Source of the DNA: Nymphaea colorata
Taxonomy: Eukaryota; Streptophyta; Magnoliopsida; Nymphaeales; Nymphaeaceae
Reading direction: 5' to 3'
Assembly (NCBI RefSeq): GCF_008831285.2
Contig: NC_045146.1
Location: 15,019,289 to 15,083,288, forward strand
Length of the DNA stretch: 64,000 nt
Made by a program: the position numbers and the translations under genes. Position 1 is the stretch's first letter. The number at the start of each line of letters is the position of its first letter. The notes beneath the pieces were generated by a model that had not been told where the DNA came from, did no database searches, and was given only the letters and a program-made list of their open reading frames with translations. Below, piece after piece: positions 35,840 to 48,568 of this stretch.

Positions 35840-38660
35840 TAATTTAAGTGCAAACATCATTTTTTTTTTTTTTTACTTTTGAATACTTTTGAACTTGAAT
35901 TTAAATCCATTATATTAGAGGCTGTTTACATTTTTTTCAATTTGTACCATTTTATATTCAAATCCCAATTTATGAAATTTGTAGTTTTGTTTTATTTTTA
36001 TATTTATCTCCATGTTTCTTCTTTTTAGATTACAAATGCAACATTTTTTTTGAAGTATAATTTTTTCAAATCTTGTCTTTAGATTCAATTTAAAATTTGA
36101 GTACTTTTCTGACTTTCAACTGTTTGATTTTCTTTTAGTTTTTGGAAATCTTTATATCTCTAAATTAAGGTTCACTTACATAATTTTTTAATTTCAACTT
36201 TAGTTTGTCTAAATCTAAAGACATTGATCTTGAAATACTTGGATAATATTTAACATTTTCATTTATTTTGAACTACAAATTTTAGACATTTGGAATTTTA
36301 GAGCTCTTCAAATTTTTAGGTTTGTATTTTCTTAGATGCAAGTTTCAATTTTTAAAGTTTTAACATCATTTTCACCTTTTAGAATCAAGTTTCTATTTAC
36401 AAGTTAACATTTTTATCTCTATTTTGAAGACTTTGAATTTTAAATATAAATTTGAAGATTTGAGTATGAGTTTCAGCTTTTGAGCTCTATTTCCAAAAAA
36501 AATGCATGTTATTTATAATTTTTTATTTCGTATGTGTGTTTCAAGTAAATTTTTACAATATTCATGTTTTATTTTTTAATTAGGATTTTTATGCATGCAA
36601 CTAAAATTCATGTTGAGAGAATTTTTTTGTGAATTTCACTTTATAATTTAAGTTCAAATTTCAAAGATTTTAGATTTGAAATGCTTAGCTAGTCATGCAA
36701 CTTTGATTTTAAAACTAATTGTAATCTTTTAGTATGCATTCTAACTTTTGAACTTTTTTATATTCAAATTTTATTGTTTGAACTTTGTTTGAAGATTTTG
36801 ATCGGTAATTCTTGTTTTTCTATTTTACTTCAATTTTCTGTTTTTTAGGTACCCGTCTTGTCTTTAATTGTTTAATTAGACTTTTCAATTGAAGACAATT
36901 TCAAGTAACTTTCTAATCTCATTTTTGTTTTAGATTTTAATTTAAATTCTACTTCAACTATGGAAGTTGAAGGACTTTTTAAACAGGGGAGTTGGATTTT
37001 TTTTTTGTCTTCGAAGTTCAGCTTTTTTGTTTGAATATCAGTTTCAACTTTTGGAATCAAGTTTCCTATCTTTAAATGAAAATTTTCATGCCTTTTTATA
37101 ATATAATTTTTCACTTCATATGTTTATTCACTTAAATTTCAATTTTTTGGTTTTATGTTCAACTTTTTAGTTTCGAGCTTTTCACTTAAACTTTTTATGT
37201 CTATGGTTGAAAGTCTATATTAAATAATTTTTTATATTTCTTTTTAGTTTTGGCTTTCTCACTTAAGATTGTTTTGTTTGTGGTTGAAAGTCTAATCTTG
37301 AATGAAATTTTTTATAAATTTTAGTTTTCAGTTTAAGTTTAGGTTTCAAAGAATTTGAATTTAGAATACCTTATTGTTCTACCAAATCTGATTTTAGATT
37401 TATATTCAATTTTCAATACGCATTTTGAATGTTGAGTTTTTTTATTAATAAATTCTTATTATTTTATATTTAGATTTTAATTGTTGAATTATACCTTAAC
37501 TTTTATCGTTTTATGCTTCCTATTTCTATGTTACAGTTGCACATTTTTTGTAGAAATATGACCTCTTTGAAACTCAATTTACAATTTAATTTTCAGTTTT
37601 AGTTATTCATTTTTTCTTCTGAACTTTAGTTGTTTAATTTTCTATTTTACCTTCAGTTTTTTTGTCTTTAACTGTTTAATATTCTTTTCTATCTTCGTCT
37701 TTCTGAAATTTGCATTTTTAATGGAAGATTCACTTTGAATAACTTTTTTAAATTTGAGTTTTTAATTAAGGTCCAAATTTCAAGATTTTTGTAACTGAAA
37801 TGATACAATTATTAACTTTTTTACCTCATATGTTTCATTCACTAAAATTTCAATTTTTGTATTCGTTTTTATATTCAATTTTTAAATGTTGACTTTCTCA
37901 CCTAAAATTTTCATGTTTGTGGTTAAAATCTATGTTGATTGAACTCTTCTATGAATTTTTTAGTTTTGGTTTTCTCACTTAACATTTTTGTGCTTTTGGT
38001 TGAAAGACTACGCTGAATGAATTTCAAATTTTAGTTTGTGTATAGGTTTCAAAAAATTTGAATTAACGCTTTGCCATTTTTCCAAATTTGATTTTAAATT
38101 TGTGTTTGAATATTCAATACACATTTTGAATATTTGAGTTCATTTATTATTTTAACATTTTAATGTTTGAATTCTGTACTGAGTTTTACCACTTCATGCT
38201 TCCTATTTCTAGACCACAGTTGTAACATTTTTATAGAAATATGACCTCTTTAAATTTAATGTTTTCATATTTCATTTGTTTTATTTTAAAGTTCTATATT
38301 AAAATTTCAATTTTAAGGTCTGCACGTCAATTCAGACTTAATTAAAGTTTGCTATTTATAAATGAAATTTTGATCCTTCACTGTAGCATCATTTTTTGTT
38401 TCGTATGTTCTGTTCTAGTAAAAATTCCAAACTTTTTTTTTTTTAAATTTTGTCTTTTCTTCCTTAAAATTTGAGTTCTCACAAATTCGTATTCATGTAC
38501 ATTTTTGTGAATCTCACCTTCTAGTTTAAGTTTAAATTTTAAAGAGCCTGAGCTTTAAATTCTTAGCTAAGCTTTCAAATTTGATTGTAAATCTAGCTTA
38601 AATTTCAATTTTTTTATTCTAATGACAAATTTTATATGATTATTCTTTCAGAAATAATAG
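35840..38660. repeat. T-rich degenerate array with period about 0.7 kb
   Basis: About 2.8 kb in which the plus strand is dominated by T, with motifs such as TTTCAATTTT and TTTTAGTTTT throughout. Landmarks recur in order: GTATGCATT/ATACGCATTTTGAA near 36733 and 37418; CATATGTTTATTCACT near 37115 and 37825; TGGTTGAAAGTCTA near 37281 and a near match at 37997; TAGAAATATGACCTCTTT at 37551 and 38234. Offsets are 683-716 bp, implying three or more copies. Inside each unit, shorter repeats of about 80 bp (TTTTAGTTTTGG, CTTTCTCACTTAA) are visible. No coding function seen. Confidence 0.7.
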
Positions 38661-39753
38661 TTAAGCAAACCCAGCCAGAATTGCAGATCTAATCCTCTTA
38701 ATAACGAGGCAATAATAGACAAATCCAGTGTGAATCAATGAATTCTAAAACATGACTCGTCACCATCACTCCTTATTTCTTTTAAATTGATATGCTATAA
38801 TTTTATTAATTAAAGAAAGCTTATGCGCATGCAGGGTCACATGGCAGTGCCTCATAAATCCGTGGTTGACTTCTTGTATCAACAATGCTTGTGCTGATCT
38901 TCTTCTCTTTCGGCCCCATCTCAACAGGTGATATATTTATATGTTTTGATGTATAAAAGATTCATGTAAGGACCACATGTATCCATTATGCTTCGTAAAG
39001 ATGCAGTAGTGCCAGGATGTGGTCTCTCGCTCAGAAAGCGAAGGATTTCTATAAGACGAAAGACAAGTTGGGGAATGGTGTGGAAGTGGAGTTAGGAAAC
39101 GAGAAGAACACAGAGTAAGAAAGCGCGTCATGGTCTAAGAATCAGAGATGAATTAATGGCTACGTTGCATGCGCGTTCAGTTTGCCTCAAGCGTGGTTGG
39201 AGTTGCAGAAAATGAACTCTGAGTTAAATTGTTTTTGCTGGACGTTTCTCGGTTAATACCTGTGGCATTCAGTGGATGTCATTTGCTAATTATTTTTTCT
39301 TTGGATGTTTCTTCTGCCTGAGAGAGTTTGTATCCAACTTCGAAACGCAGTAGAGTTGTGGATGATTGGCAATTGGCTAGCTAGCTCTTCAAGGGACAGG
39401 GCCTGCTCTTCTCTTCAGATCTATCATTAATCCATATTATCTCCAACTCAACTGTTTCTGGTGTACTGCTTTCTCTACCTTTTTTTTTCCGTCCACTGCA
39501 CTGGCCGGAACCAGAAACTTGAGGGAGAGGTCAAATTGCCCATGCAAAGTCCTGCTTATAGGAAAACGAAATTGAACTCTTTTTTGCCAAAAAGAAAAAA
39601 CAATTATGTGGAAAGGGATCTCGAAGTCCGATCCATAATGATCTTATATAATAAAGTAGCGGGCCAATTCTTTGCGGGTTCTTGTCCAGCTAGCAGCATT
39701 GAATGGGACCAAATTAATTAACTTTGAAAACAATCCACAGGAAAAAAAGCCTG

Positions 39754-39755
<2 letters not shown>

Positions 39756-39789
<34 letters not shown>
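39756..39789. repeat. (TA)n microsatellite
   Basis: An uninterrupted TA run of about 34 bp. Confidence 0.9.
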
Positions 39790-39791
<2 letters not shown>

Positions 39792-42298
39792 GTTGATGGG
39801 ATGCAAATGAGGCCAGATCTAGTATATGGACATGCTGAGTTCAGGAAACAAGATGAAACTAGTCTTTTATTTGTCGGAAGTTCAATTTCTTTAAAATGGA
39901 GAACTTTTTTGAAATATTAACGTGCTTTCTAGCATTTTTTTATTTGTTTCTTTTTCGTTGTTTGGTCTTTACTTTTGCATGAAATGAATAATATGGTTTT
40001 TAATGCTACAGTCTATTATGTTCTGTTATTAAAAATACAGAATGAATTTCTTATGAAACATTACAACAGACTTAGTCTGTTATGAACCTTCGTTTTAACC
40101 ATTTATACATTTGCATGTGTTCATTTGTTTGAATTTTTAATGGCACTATTTTTATTTTTCATGTACAGTGACACATCTCACTTTCCGCTTCATAACATTT
40201 TTTAGGCTCATTTTCCCACTTCTGCTTTCCGTGTCGTTTTTTCATATTCATTTTTTTAGTTCTACTTAGTATGCTTTTGCATGCATTAAGTTTAGTTGGT
40301 ACATGTAGCTGATGGGCAGATATAAGAAATAAAAAATCATCCCTATAGTACCTACGATTATACTTTCATGAGATTGAGAAATTTGATTACCTTAATTTTT
40401 TTTTTCGTCACAGGCTCACCGCTAAAAGATATTAAATGCAAATGGTCACAAAAGCTGGACATTACAACTTAGCGTTTCCAATATAGATCGGATCTGGTAC
40501 GAAGTATTTATCATTTTTCTATTACCATTACCTGATTCCAGCCTGACGCCTAATAAATTTTAGTTGCTCGCTCCAGATCTGACCCATTTGCAACTCTATT
40601 TATTATGCAGGAAATGGAGATCGAGAGATTGCAACCGAGGCTCCGAAGATGATCAAGGAACACAAAACTTAAAAAGGTTTTAATAAACCGGTTTAACTTT
40701 TAAAGAAAAATGCTACACGCTTCGAAATTGTACTTACTTCAAACGATTTTAGAATAATAAGAACCCAACCATTAATAATCTAAAGTCTGGTGCCATGAGA
40801 CACATAAATCCTCACAATTGTTTCAGATTGGTGCTTGGCATTCCGTAAGGTTGGGGGTATTAGCCCTCGATAGATTTTTTCTTCTGTAAAGGCATTTATG
40901 TTATTTTGTACAAATGCAGGTCTTCTTTTCTGAGAGTGTCTGTGTTCATTTGTGAGTGAATAGTAAAAGATCTGTGCGATCGTGAATGTAGTAGATTATT
41001 ACTCTGAACCACGTAAATATTTGTCTTCTTCCTTGTTAATTCTAACCCCTTCTTGAAAGTGCAAGAAAAGAGTTTGTGTTGTTCCTAACACATTTTAGCT
41101 GTGACTACTGATTACACCTTCGCATATGAGTAGAATGAACAGCTCAATTAATTGAATGCATCGTCCTATTGTTTCATCTTTCCACTAGTTGCATATATTT
41201 TTTACACCATGCTTAAACTACCTGTCGGTCGGGGTATGATGAAATACTCATTTCATACTACAGACATATGATAGCTCCATTTAGAGGTTCCCTTGATTTT
41301 GCCATTTTCTAGACAGCTCCAAGCACAAAAATTTATTAGCCAAAAAGTTGGTTTTGATAAATGACAAAGTTGAAACTTGACCTAATGTATACAACTTGAC
41401 ACACTTTACATTTTTTTTTCGATTTAATTCACTTTTAGGTATTCTGGTAGATTCATATCTGGCGCCTCTAGATCTGTGACAATCTTGATTGATGTCCAAG
41501 TCACTAGGGCTCTCAGTAAAGAGCCAAGCGGAAAGAAGGCCACTTGTGTTTGGAATTCGATGCAACTTGCTCGGGCACATTTCATGTGCATGAAAAAGAA
41601 TCACAATCCCCGAGGATTTTCAGAAAAATATCACGGTCGAATCCATGTTTTTGTAAACTATTCGCATTTATTTTACAACTTTAATGGACTTTAAAAGCTT
41701 GGAGGGCCTCACATTGACGCAGCTGTTCAACTCTTGCTCAAATGGGTGGCTTCTCTTTTTTATCATTGGAAAAGGAGGAACTGAGTTTTGGCAGCCTTTA
41801 TTGTATTTTTAAGGTTTTTTAATTTATGTAAGCCTAAATTAAGCTGTGGACTTCAGATAAAACAGTGGAAACTGAAGGAACTGATGGAAATATATTATTT
41901 TTAATATGAGCAAAAAAGCCCTTGTCATTTTGAAATGACAACATAAAAAATAAAATATTTCGTATGATTTAATATGTCGGCTTTATATATATCTTAGGTT
42001 TTTATTTGACAGTCGCCGTATTAATGAATTGAAAAGAGATAAACAAAAAGCTGAATAATAATATTGTCTTTATCAAAAGAGGGCACCGTGCATGATCACG
42101 ATTACAGCTGCGCTTTGCTATCAACTCCATTTATGTTAGTACTGGTTACATAGATAGATCATACGTCATGCCCGATTATTTATTCTTTTCAAATTCGCTT
42201 ACCTACATGACATCTGCTCAAGAAATCCTATCTAATTATTAACTGAGTTCTGACTTGCTATGTTCGATTGGAATATGAGAAAAGCATAACCCAATTAA

Positions 42299-42322
42299 GT
42301 ATATATATATATATATATATAA
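42299..42322. repeat. (TA)n microsatellite
   Basis: An uninterrupted TA run of about 24 bp. Confidence 0.9.
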
Positions 42323-43245
42323 TTTCAAATCTCGTAAGTTCTGCTCCCGTAGTAAACTGAAATGGGATAGTTGGCGTGCTGGAAAAGAAAAGGAAGGGCG
42401 TATTGAATGGAGAGATTTTCGATATAAAAAGGGAGGAGTCGATGCACCGAATTCATGTTTGTTCAAGTATACGACTACCTTGTTTTGCAATTAATTAACT
42501 TTTTTTTTTTTTTTTTGTCGTGGAGGAGGTAAATGCCAAAGGTGGAGCTGTTTATGGAAGAAGAAACGACGAGGGTTGGCGTACATTGTGAGGCAGGAGA
42601 AATGAGGGCGATGCTCGACAACCGAGGCCCAACTCCCCGTCTTTAATAAAGCCATAAAGACACGCACCACACACTTGGCACGCAACCCCAAGTCACGAAC
42701 TTGTGCATCGCATCATTATTGTATCTGGTCTGGACGGAATCTCCAGTTCTAGAAGACCAGAAATCTTGAATTTCAAGATTTACTTGGATCTAGTGGCAGC
42801 AGCATCAATATCTGGAAATGTTTCTCTAGATTTAGATTCAACTTGTGATTTCCGCCAGACTGTATGGATCTTTCGATTCTTTTCTTTTATTTTTTATTTT
42901 TGCAGTGAATAGTTAAAGTTTTATACGTTCATACGATTGGTTTTGGGGGAGCTTATACTTATAAAATTTGGTGTCATGTCATATTTCAACGCCTCCAAAG
43001 TGTGCTTATCTTATTTAAATAGTTTATGCATGAGCGAGTTGTAAGAAGAGAATGTGAAATGCGTCAGTAGTTGAAGAAGACCCTGAGCCATGTTTCAAAC
43101 TTGTTTAGATTGGGTACATCTTTATCATTAAATAAAAGGACATCTACAAAGTTAAAATTAGTCAAAAGTTGAAAGAAAAAAAGTAAAGAATAAAAGGGCA
43201 GATGGATATATATTTTTTAAGAGCTTTCTTCTACTAGAACCCAAG

Positions 43246-43267
43246 TATATATATATATATATATATC
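43246..43267. repeat. (TA)n microsatellite
   Basis: An uninterrupted TA run of about 22 bp. Confidence 0.9.
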
Positions 43268-46200
43268 ATATTCTAAGGTTGGGCTTGGCTATTCAGTCCC
43301 CCACTTGTTGCTCAACTTGCTTTGGGCAAGCCTTGGTCCTGGTCAATTCATGACAATACCTTTTCATTTTTAGTTATTTTTATTTTTCAAATTTTAAATT
43401 GAGGAAGAGAAACCGCCACTCTGGCTTGTAGGTCACAAGTTACTGGCTATTAGCTGACACCTTCAGTCCCCTTTGTCTCCGCGTCAACCTGGTTTTTGAT
43501 CTGCAGCCAACTGTGCACAGCTGATCTACAAACTCGAGTTAATCCTTCCTTCTCATAAAATTGAAACTTGGGTTAAGATGTTTTATGTGGGTTTATATTT
43601 CATGACATGCAACCATATATAATTTCAAAACAAAGTTATTTACCAAACACATTATTGTTACAAGGAAAATCAGTCTGCTAGATGACTACCAATTTGCAAT
43701 TTCCTTTTCAAATGCGACAGAAACACTTGAGCCTAAGATCTTATTAGCGAGGAGCATATATAGAAGATAAAAAGAAGCGTAGCTACTGGCCATCATGTGC
43801 AAAACTAGTTTTGATACAAAAAGCAGGTTTTTGGCACAGTTTTAGACTTCTAGTATCATAAAAAATGATGAATGGAAAAATCGTCATCTAAAATCCCTGC
43901 CTTCATTGGTTGCTATATTTCGATGGCGAATTACTGACGTTCTGATGTTGAATTGTAAAGAAGATCCTAACAAGTCGATCAAAGAGAAAGAGAATGGAGC
44001 AAGAAAGTAAGCCAAGTTGACAAACCCATATTTTACCTCCAACTTTTCGGAATTTGAGAGATTTTGAATGCCGACCACCAAGCACGACTAATTTTTAAAT
44101 CGACCACCCTATCTATCTTTCTTGAAAATGTTCACGTCTTGAGCCACATCATGTAACATATCATATGTATGATCATGATGTCATTTATTATGGATCAAGG
44201 CCCTGTGCCTAACATTTATGTCATGTGGGTGGGCTATCGGTACGGATATACGTGCAGGTGCAAACACCAGTGTGAAAGCATGTTCAAAAAATTAATTTAG
44301 ATGCACAGATGCGTGTTTGTGTACGTGTGTCACATATATGGTTAACCATAAGATCTTAAGCAAATAAAACACATATTTCATTCTTTATACGAACCAGATA
44401 TAGATACTATATAAAAAATATACTAAAATTAAAAAGAAAAGGTTACGTATGTCAAGGTGTCGTATCCCATACCAACCTGGTCGGAGTACCGGCACACCGT
44501 CCTTCCAGAGCTTACCGTCCAAAACTGTATTCCATAACCATCTATGTGTCAAAAACAATTTTACTCGTCAACTAGATAGATAGTTGAAGCAAAAAGAAGA
44601 AGAAAAAAGTGTAAACTAATATTAAATGACAAAAATGTCTATCACATTTTTCTCCTTGTTTTTCTTGAATCAGACGGTATTAATTAGATAGTTAGGTGAC
44701 TATAAAAAACTATAGTCACCATTATATATATATGTGTGTGTATAGATACATGTCTGTTCATTGAGTTGCACAACAATGAATGAATAAAAAAAGCTTTCAA
44801 AAATTTTCTTGAGAAGCTTATTCCAAAAGGATCAACACATGCTTTTTCATTTTCCTTTTTTTTTTTTTCAATTTACTTGTTAAAGTTAGTTGGCAGATCT
44901 TACCAAAAATACAACTTGAACTTTTGACCTCCATCAATTGAAAAGCTTAAGCTTGATAATATATCGATATGATGTTCTTTAGTTATGCTACAATGACATA
45001 GCTGTAGATGAATGGTGAACCACTTTCGTGGAATTTTCTTTAAAAAAATAAACGAGTTTTGTTTCACATGCAGGTTCTTGAAATCTTGAAGTCTATCCTT
45101 ACGTATATGATTAACATTTTGAAACATAGAAAGGCAGACTGCACCAAGCAAAAACCAAATCTTTTCTTGCTATTAGCTCTTGCTTATGCTATCATTTATT
45201 ACTTCATGTCTCCTAAGCACTTTACAGTAATTATTATTATTTTTTTCAAAGTTTTTGTTATGAGAGCCTGCTCCCTAAAAGTTAAACCTAATTAGCATGT
45301 GCTGCGAGTACAATACCATGAAAAGATTCAAAATGTAAAGCAACAAGTTTGACACCCAGTCCTTCAGACTCCCTGCTGTCTTCCATTGCTAGCAGTAGCT
45401 AATCCTTGCCTGTAGTAGCATACTCAGAGGCTATTTGACAATGGGAATAGGTCGTTAATGTTTCATGAATTTGCCTTAAAAATTGAAGTAGATTCACAAA
45501 ACATATATTTTATACCGCATTTTATGAATATGCTTGAGAGCAGCTTCATGGAACATGAAGAACAATGCATAATGTTTCTTTTTCGTTCAGTGGGTAAGTT
45601 GGAAGAATCTTCCCTAGTCTTACTTGTTTATTGGGAGAGAAAGCCAAGTACTAAACTTCGAACTTTAGATCAATGTAATCATTGTTGAGGTGTGTATCGG
45701 GACTGTCACTGTCTTAGTCAATATGCATCCCACATCACAGCAATAAAAGCGGAAACATATGCAACTCACTAGAACAAACGGGTAACGTGCCAAATCCTGA
45801 GGTGCAATGCTTATAGTTGATAGGAAAATGAGAAAAAGATTATGAATGAATGTTAGATGACTAATACAAATTCCTGTTGGATCTAGCACCTAAGTTAATG
45901 AGTGCCCAATACAAATAGACACATGCCAATGTCTATAAACCGATAGAACATATAATTTAGATTTGCAAGTATGAGATAGAAATTAAGGTTTTAAAGCTCT
46001 TATTGTCCATCAATACATTCTTTAAGCGAGCACTTGGCACCAAGATCCCATGTTGCTTTTCTACTCCTAGATGTGACTTCCCACACTTGCTTGACTTCTT
46101 GCTCTACAGCCAACAAGAGCATGTGTACTTGGATCACTTTAAGTCTAGTCTTCTAAATTAGAGAAGGTTGAGAGTTCTGATACTCACCGGTTGATGTTCT

Positions 46201-47116
46201 TGGATAAGCTTGCCTTTTTAATTAGAGAGGGTTGGGAGTTCTACAAGAACAAGTCACACACTTGATCTTAGCCAAAAGGCCAAGAAAGGTATGTTTTACA
46301 AGAAGAAGGCAAACTTTTAATAGTATAACAAAAACTAGCTTAACTTTGAATTTGTTTCATTTAATGCAACATGAGTGTGCCTTCATTTATTATTATTATT
46401 ATTATTATTTTCTTTTGGGCAAGATTTTCCATGAACGGTTCAGGTTGAAGATTTTCAATGCATATAAGACGGAGCCAACTTATCAACCGGTGAAGACCTT
46501 GGAGCCACTCACAGCTTAGGGAAAAAAGAAGGAGACAGGTTAGTCATTTGTGGTAATGAAAGGGACAGGCGGGGATAGAAGTGTCGTGCGGGGTCCAATT
46601 TCGGAACTGCAAACACAGTTCGAACAAAAGGAAAGCTGGATAATTATCTGTAAGCAAATTCTGATAAAATTTAGGGTCGAAGAGGAAAAGAGGAAGGTAA
46701 AGGAGGGAGGGAGGGAGGGAGCTGGCGGAGAGGGCAAGGGAAGTGGTGGGGGTGGGGAGGCAGGGGGTTGAGGTGACGGAGGATTTAGCGTGGGATTGAC
46801 GGATTCCGCCAGCGCCATCGGCGCCGTTAAACGTTCGGTCTGCTCTTCATTTCCCTCCAAATCCTGTGCCTGAGAGAAAGAGATTTGAGAGGGAGGAAGA
46901 GCGAGTGACAGACAGAGAGCGCTTCGGGAGAGGTGCTTTGTCTGGTTTCCGGTTTTCCGCCTTCTTTTACTCCCTTCCCGCTAGGAAAGGGTGGCAATGC
47001 TGGTGCTGCCATCCTGAGTCCGACAGCCGCCGCCTGCTTCTGGTCGCTTTCGACTTCGACAATGGAGGGTTTCTTCTTCCATGGCTCTGCTGCTGCTAGT
47101 CTTCTCCTTCCAGCAG

Positions 47117-47234
47117 GTCTCTCTCTCTCTCTCACTCTCTCTCTCTCTCTGTGTGTCTCTGTCTCTCTCTCACATACACACACGCTCTCTCTCTCTGAGA
47201 ACGCCGTTCTACTTCTTCTTCTTCTTCTTCTTCC
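47117..47234. repeat. CT/GT/CTT-rich microsatellite cluster
   Basis: Runs of CT, a short GTGTGT, CT, ACACAC, CT, then CTT repeats, in the presumed leader of the DeSI-like gene. Confidence 0.9.
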
Positions 47235-47468
47235 TAATCGTTTCATGGTTTAGGGTTTTGATCTTCGTTTTGTTCTTTTACTGCACTTCTCTTTGTTGTT
47301 CAAGTAATGTATGCCTGCAGAACCGGATCCAGGAGGAATTCTGGATAGGATGGCAGGGACATTTTGCTTCTGGCGTTTCAGTCGCCGTTTTCCGTATCTG
47401 GAACTGCGAAAGTGCCCCCAATCTTTAGCCGTTGACCTATAATTGCGTAGATCTGGGCTTATCTGTGG

Positions 47469-47469
47469 A

Positions 47470-47509
<40 letters not shown>

Positions 47510-47519
47510 CGCGCGCGCG
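47469..47519. repeat. (CT)n(GT)n(GC)n compound microsatellite
   Basis: CT, then GT, then GC dinucleotide runs in direct succession within the presumed leader intron. The alternating GT/GC part has Z-DNA-forming character. Confidence 0.9.
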
Positions 47520-48568
47520 GCAATGCAGCTAAGTTCTTGACAGATATCTTGGTTTCCCTTTCCTCATTCCTTCTTCCGCTTTATTTTCCTTATATCATTT
47601 AGTGAGATGGCGGGCGTCTGGCTGTGAGCAGCCGCTATTTGTCTTCCATTCGTCTTGCTTCTTAAAATTGGGATTCCTGGGAGTGGAAGTCCTTGCTTTT
47701 AGGGTTTTCTTATTGACGATGAAATTAAGCTATTTTTGGTGAAAGTGCTTCGCCATCTACTAGTTATCGTAATGGTATAGAATTTTGGCTATTAGGACAG
47801 AAGGGCATTGTTATTCTCTTGAGTCATATGTTAGAGATTCTCTCGGTTTTGAGTGGACTCTGACGGTTTCTTGTTTGGAGGTTCTGTAATGCTGGGAAGG
47901 AAAAGAAATCCCGATCTGTTCCGTAAAATTCGGTAATGGTATGAGCTATATTGTGACATATAGACGCAAACATTGACTCAGGATGCTCGCATTTTCCTCA
48001 CTTCTGCTCCTTTGTCCTTTTTCTCTTTTCCTTTCAACTGTTCAGATTTGTGCTCCAACAGGCGTTCTGGTGCATTTTTACATGCATGAGTTTGACTTAG
48101 TCTTTTACTAGATAAAACTACTGCAGGGTCACTAGAGAGATTAGGGAGTAGATTTCGTTTTATTTGTAAGTCTAAATTTCGTCATGATTTCTTGGAACTC
48201 CAAAAATCTCCTCCAAGTACATGGCGGAACTCGCTTAGAAGTGCTAGCGATCCCATACTTTTTGGTAAACCATCTCACCTTTGGTACATATTGACCAATG
48301 TCAGCTAGACATGGTTTACCTGTCCCATAATTGTCTTGGTTGAGATGGTTGGTGATTTATCTAGCCCACTTTTTTGACTTGTCTTAGACTCTTAGGTTAT
48401 AACCGTTGAAATGATACTAGTCATCTCCAGTTGCTACAGTCGTTCATTTGGGCTGATTCGATGGTGTTTGTTGTTCATTCCTTTTGGTGAAATGTGCAAG
48501 CAGGCTGGATGTAGCACCTGTTTCAGTTGATTACCTCTGCAGTCGGAGATAACTCAATTAGTACAATC

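Larger units (their letters stand above)
38661..46850. other. Gene-poor AT-rich spacer
   Basis: No family match in any open frame. It contains TA microsatellites at 39756-39789, 42299-42322 and 43246-43267, a TAT run at about 46388-46409 and poly-T runs (for example 42501-42516). The plus strand near 46690-46770 is GGGAGG-rich and leads into the promoter region of the DeSI-like gene. Confidence 0.45.
46860..48568 (+). other. Promoter/5' leader region of the DeSI-like gene, with leader intron
   Basis: GC-richer sequence at 46860-47110 followed by CT repeats looks like a plant promoter and leader. A 5' non-coding exon is likely: an acceptor (CTCTGCAG, ending 48542) lies 26 bases before the ATG. 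Donor candidates include CAGCAG/GTCTCT at about 47116. The exact first exon cannot be fixed from sequence alone. Confidence 0.45.

Noticed and set aside
36872..37114. 80-residue Lys-rich minus-strand frame
   Set aside because: A by-product of the T-rich array (A-rich complement gives Lys codons).
41281..41604. 107-residue minus-strand frame
   Set aside because: No domain, no codon bias visible, lies in AT-rich spacer.
46540..47246. Two minus-strand frames (Pro-rich and Arg/Glu-rich)
   Set aside because: They are translations of GGGAGG and CT microsatellite sequence in the leader/promoter of the DeSI-like gene.
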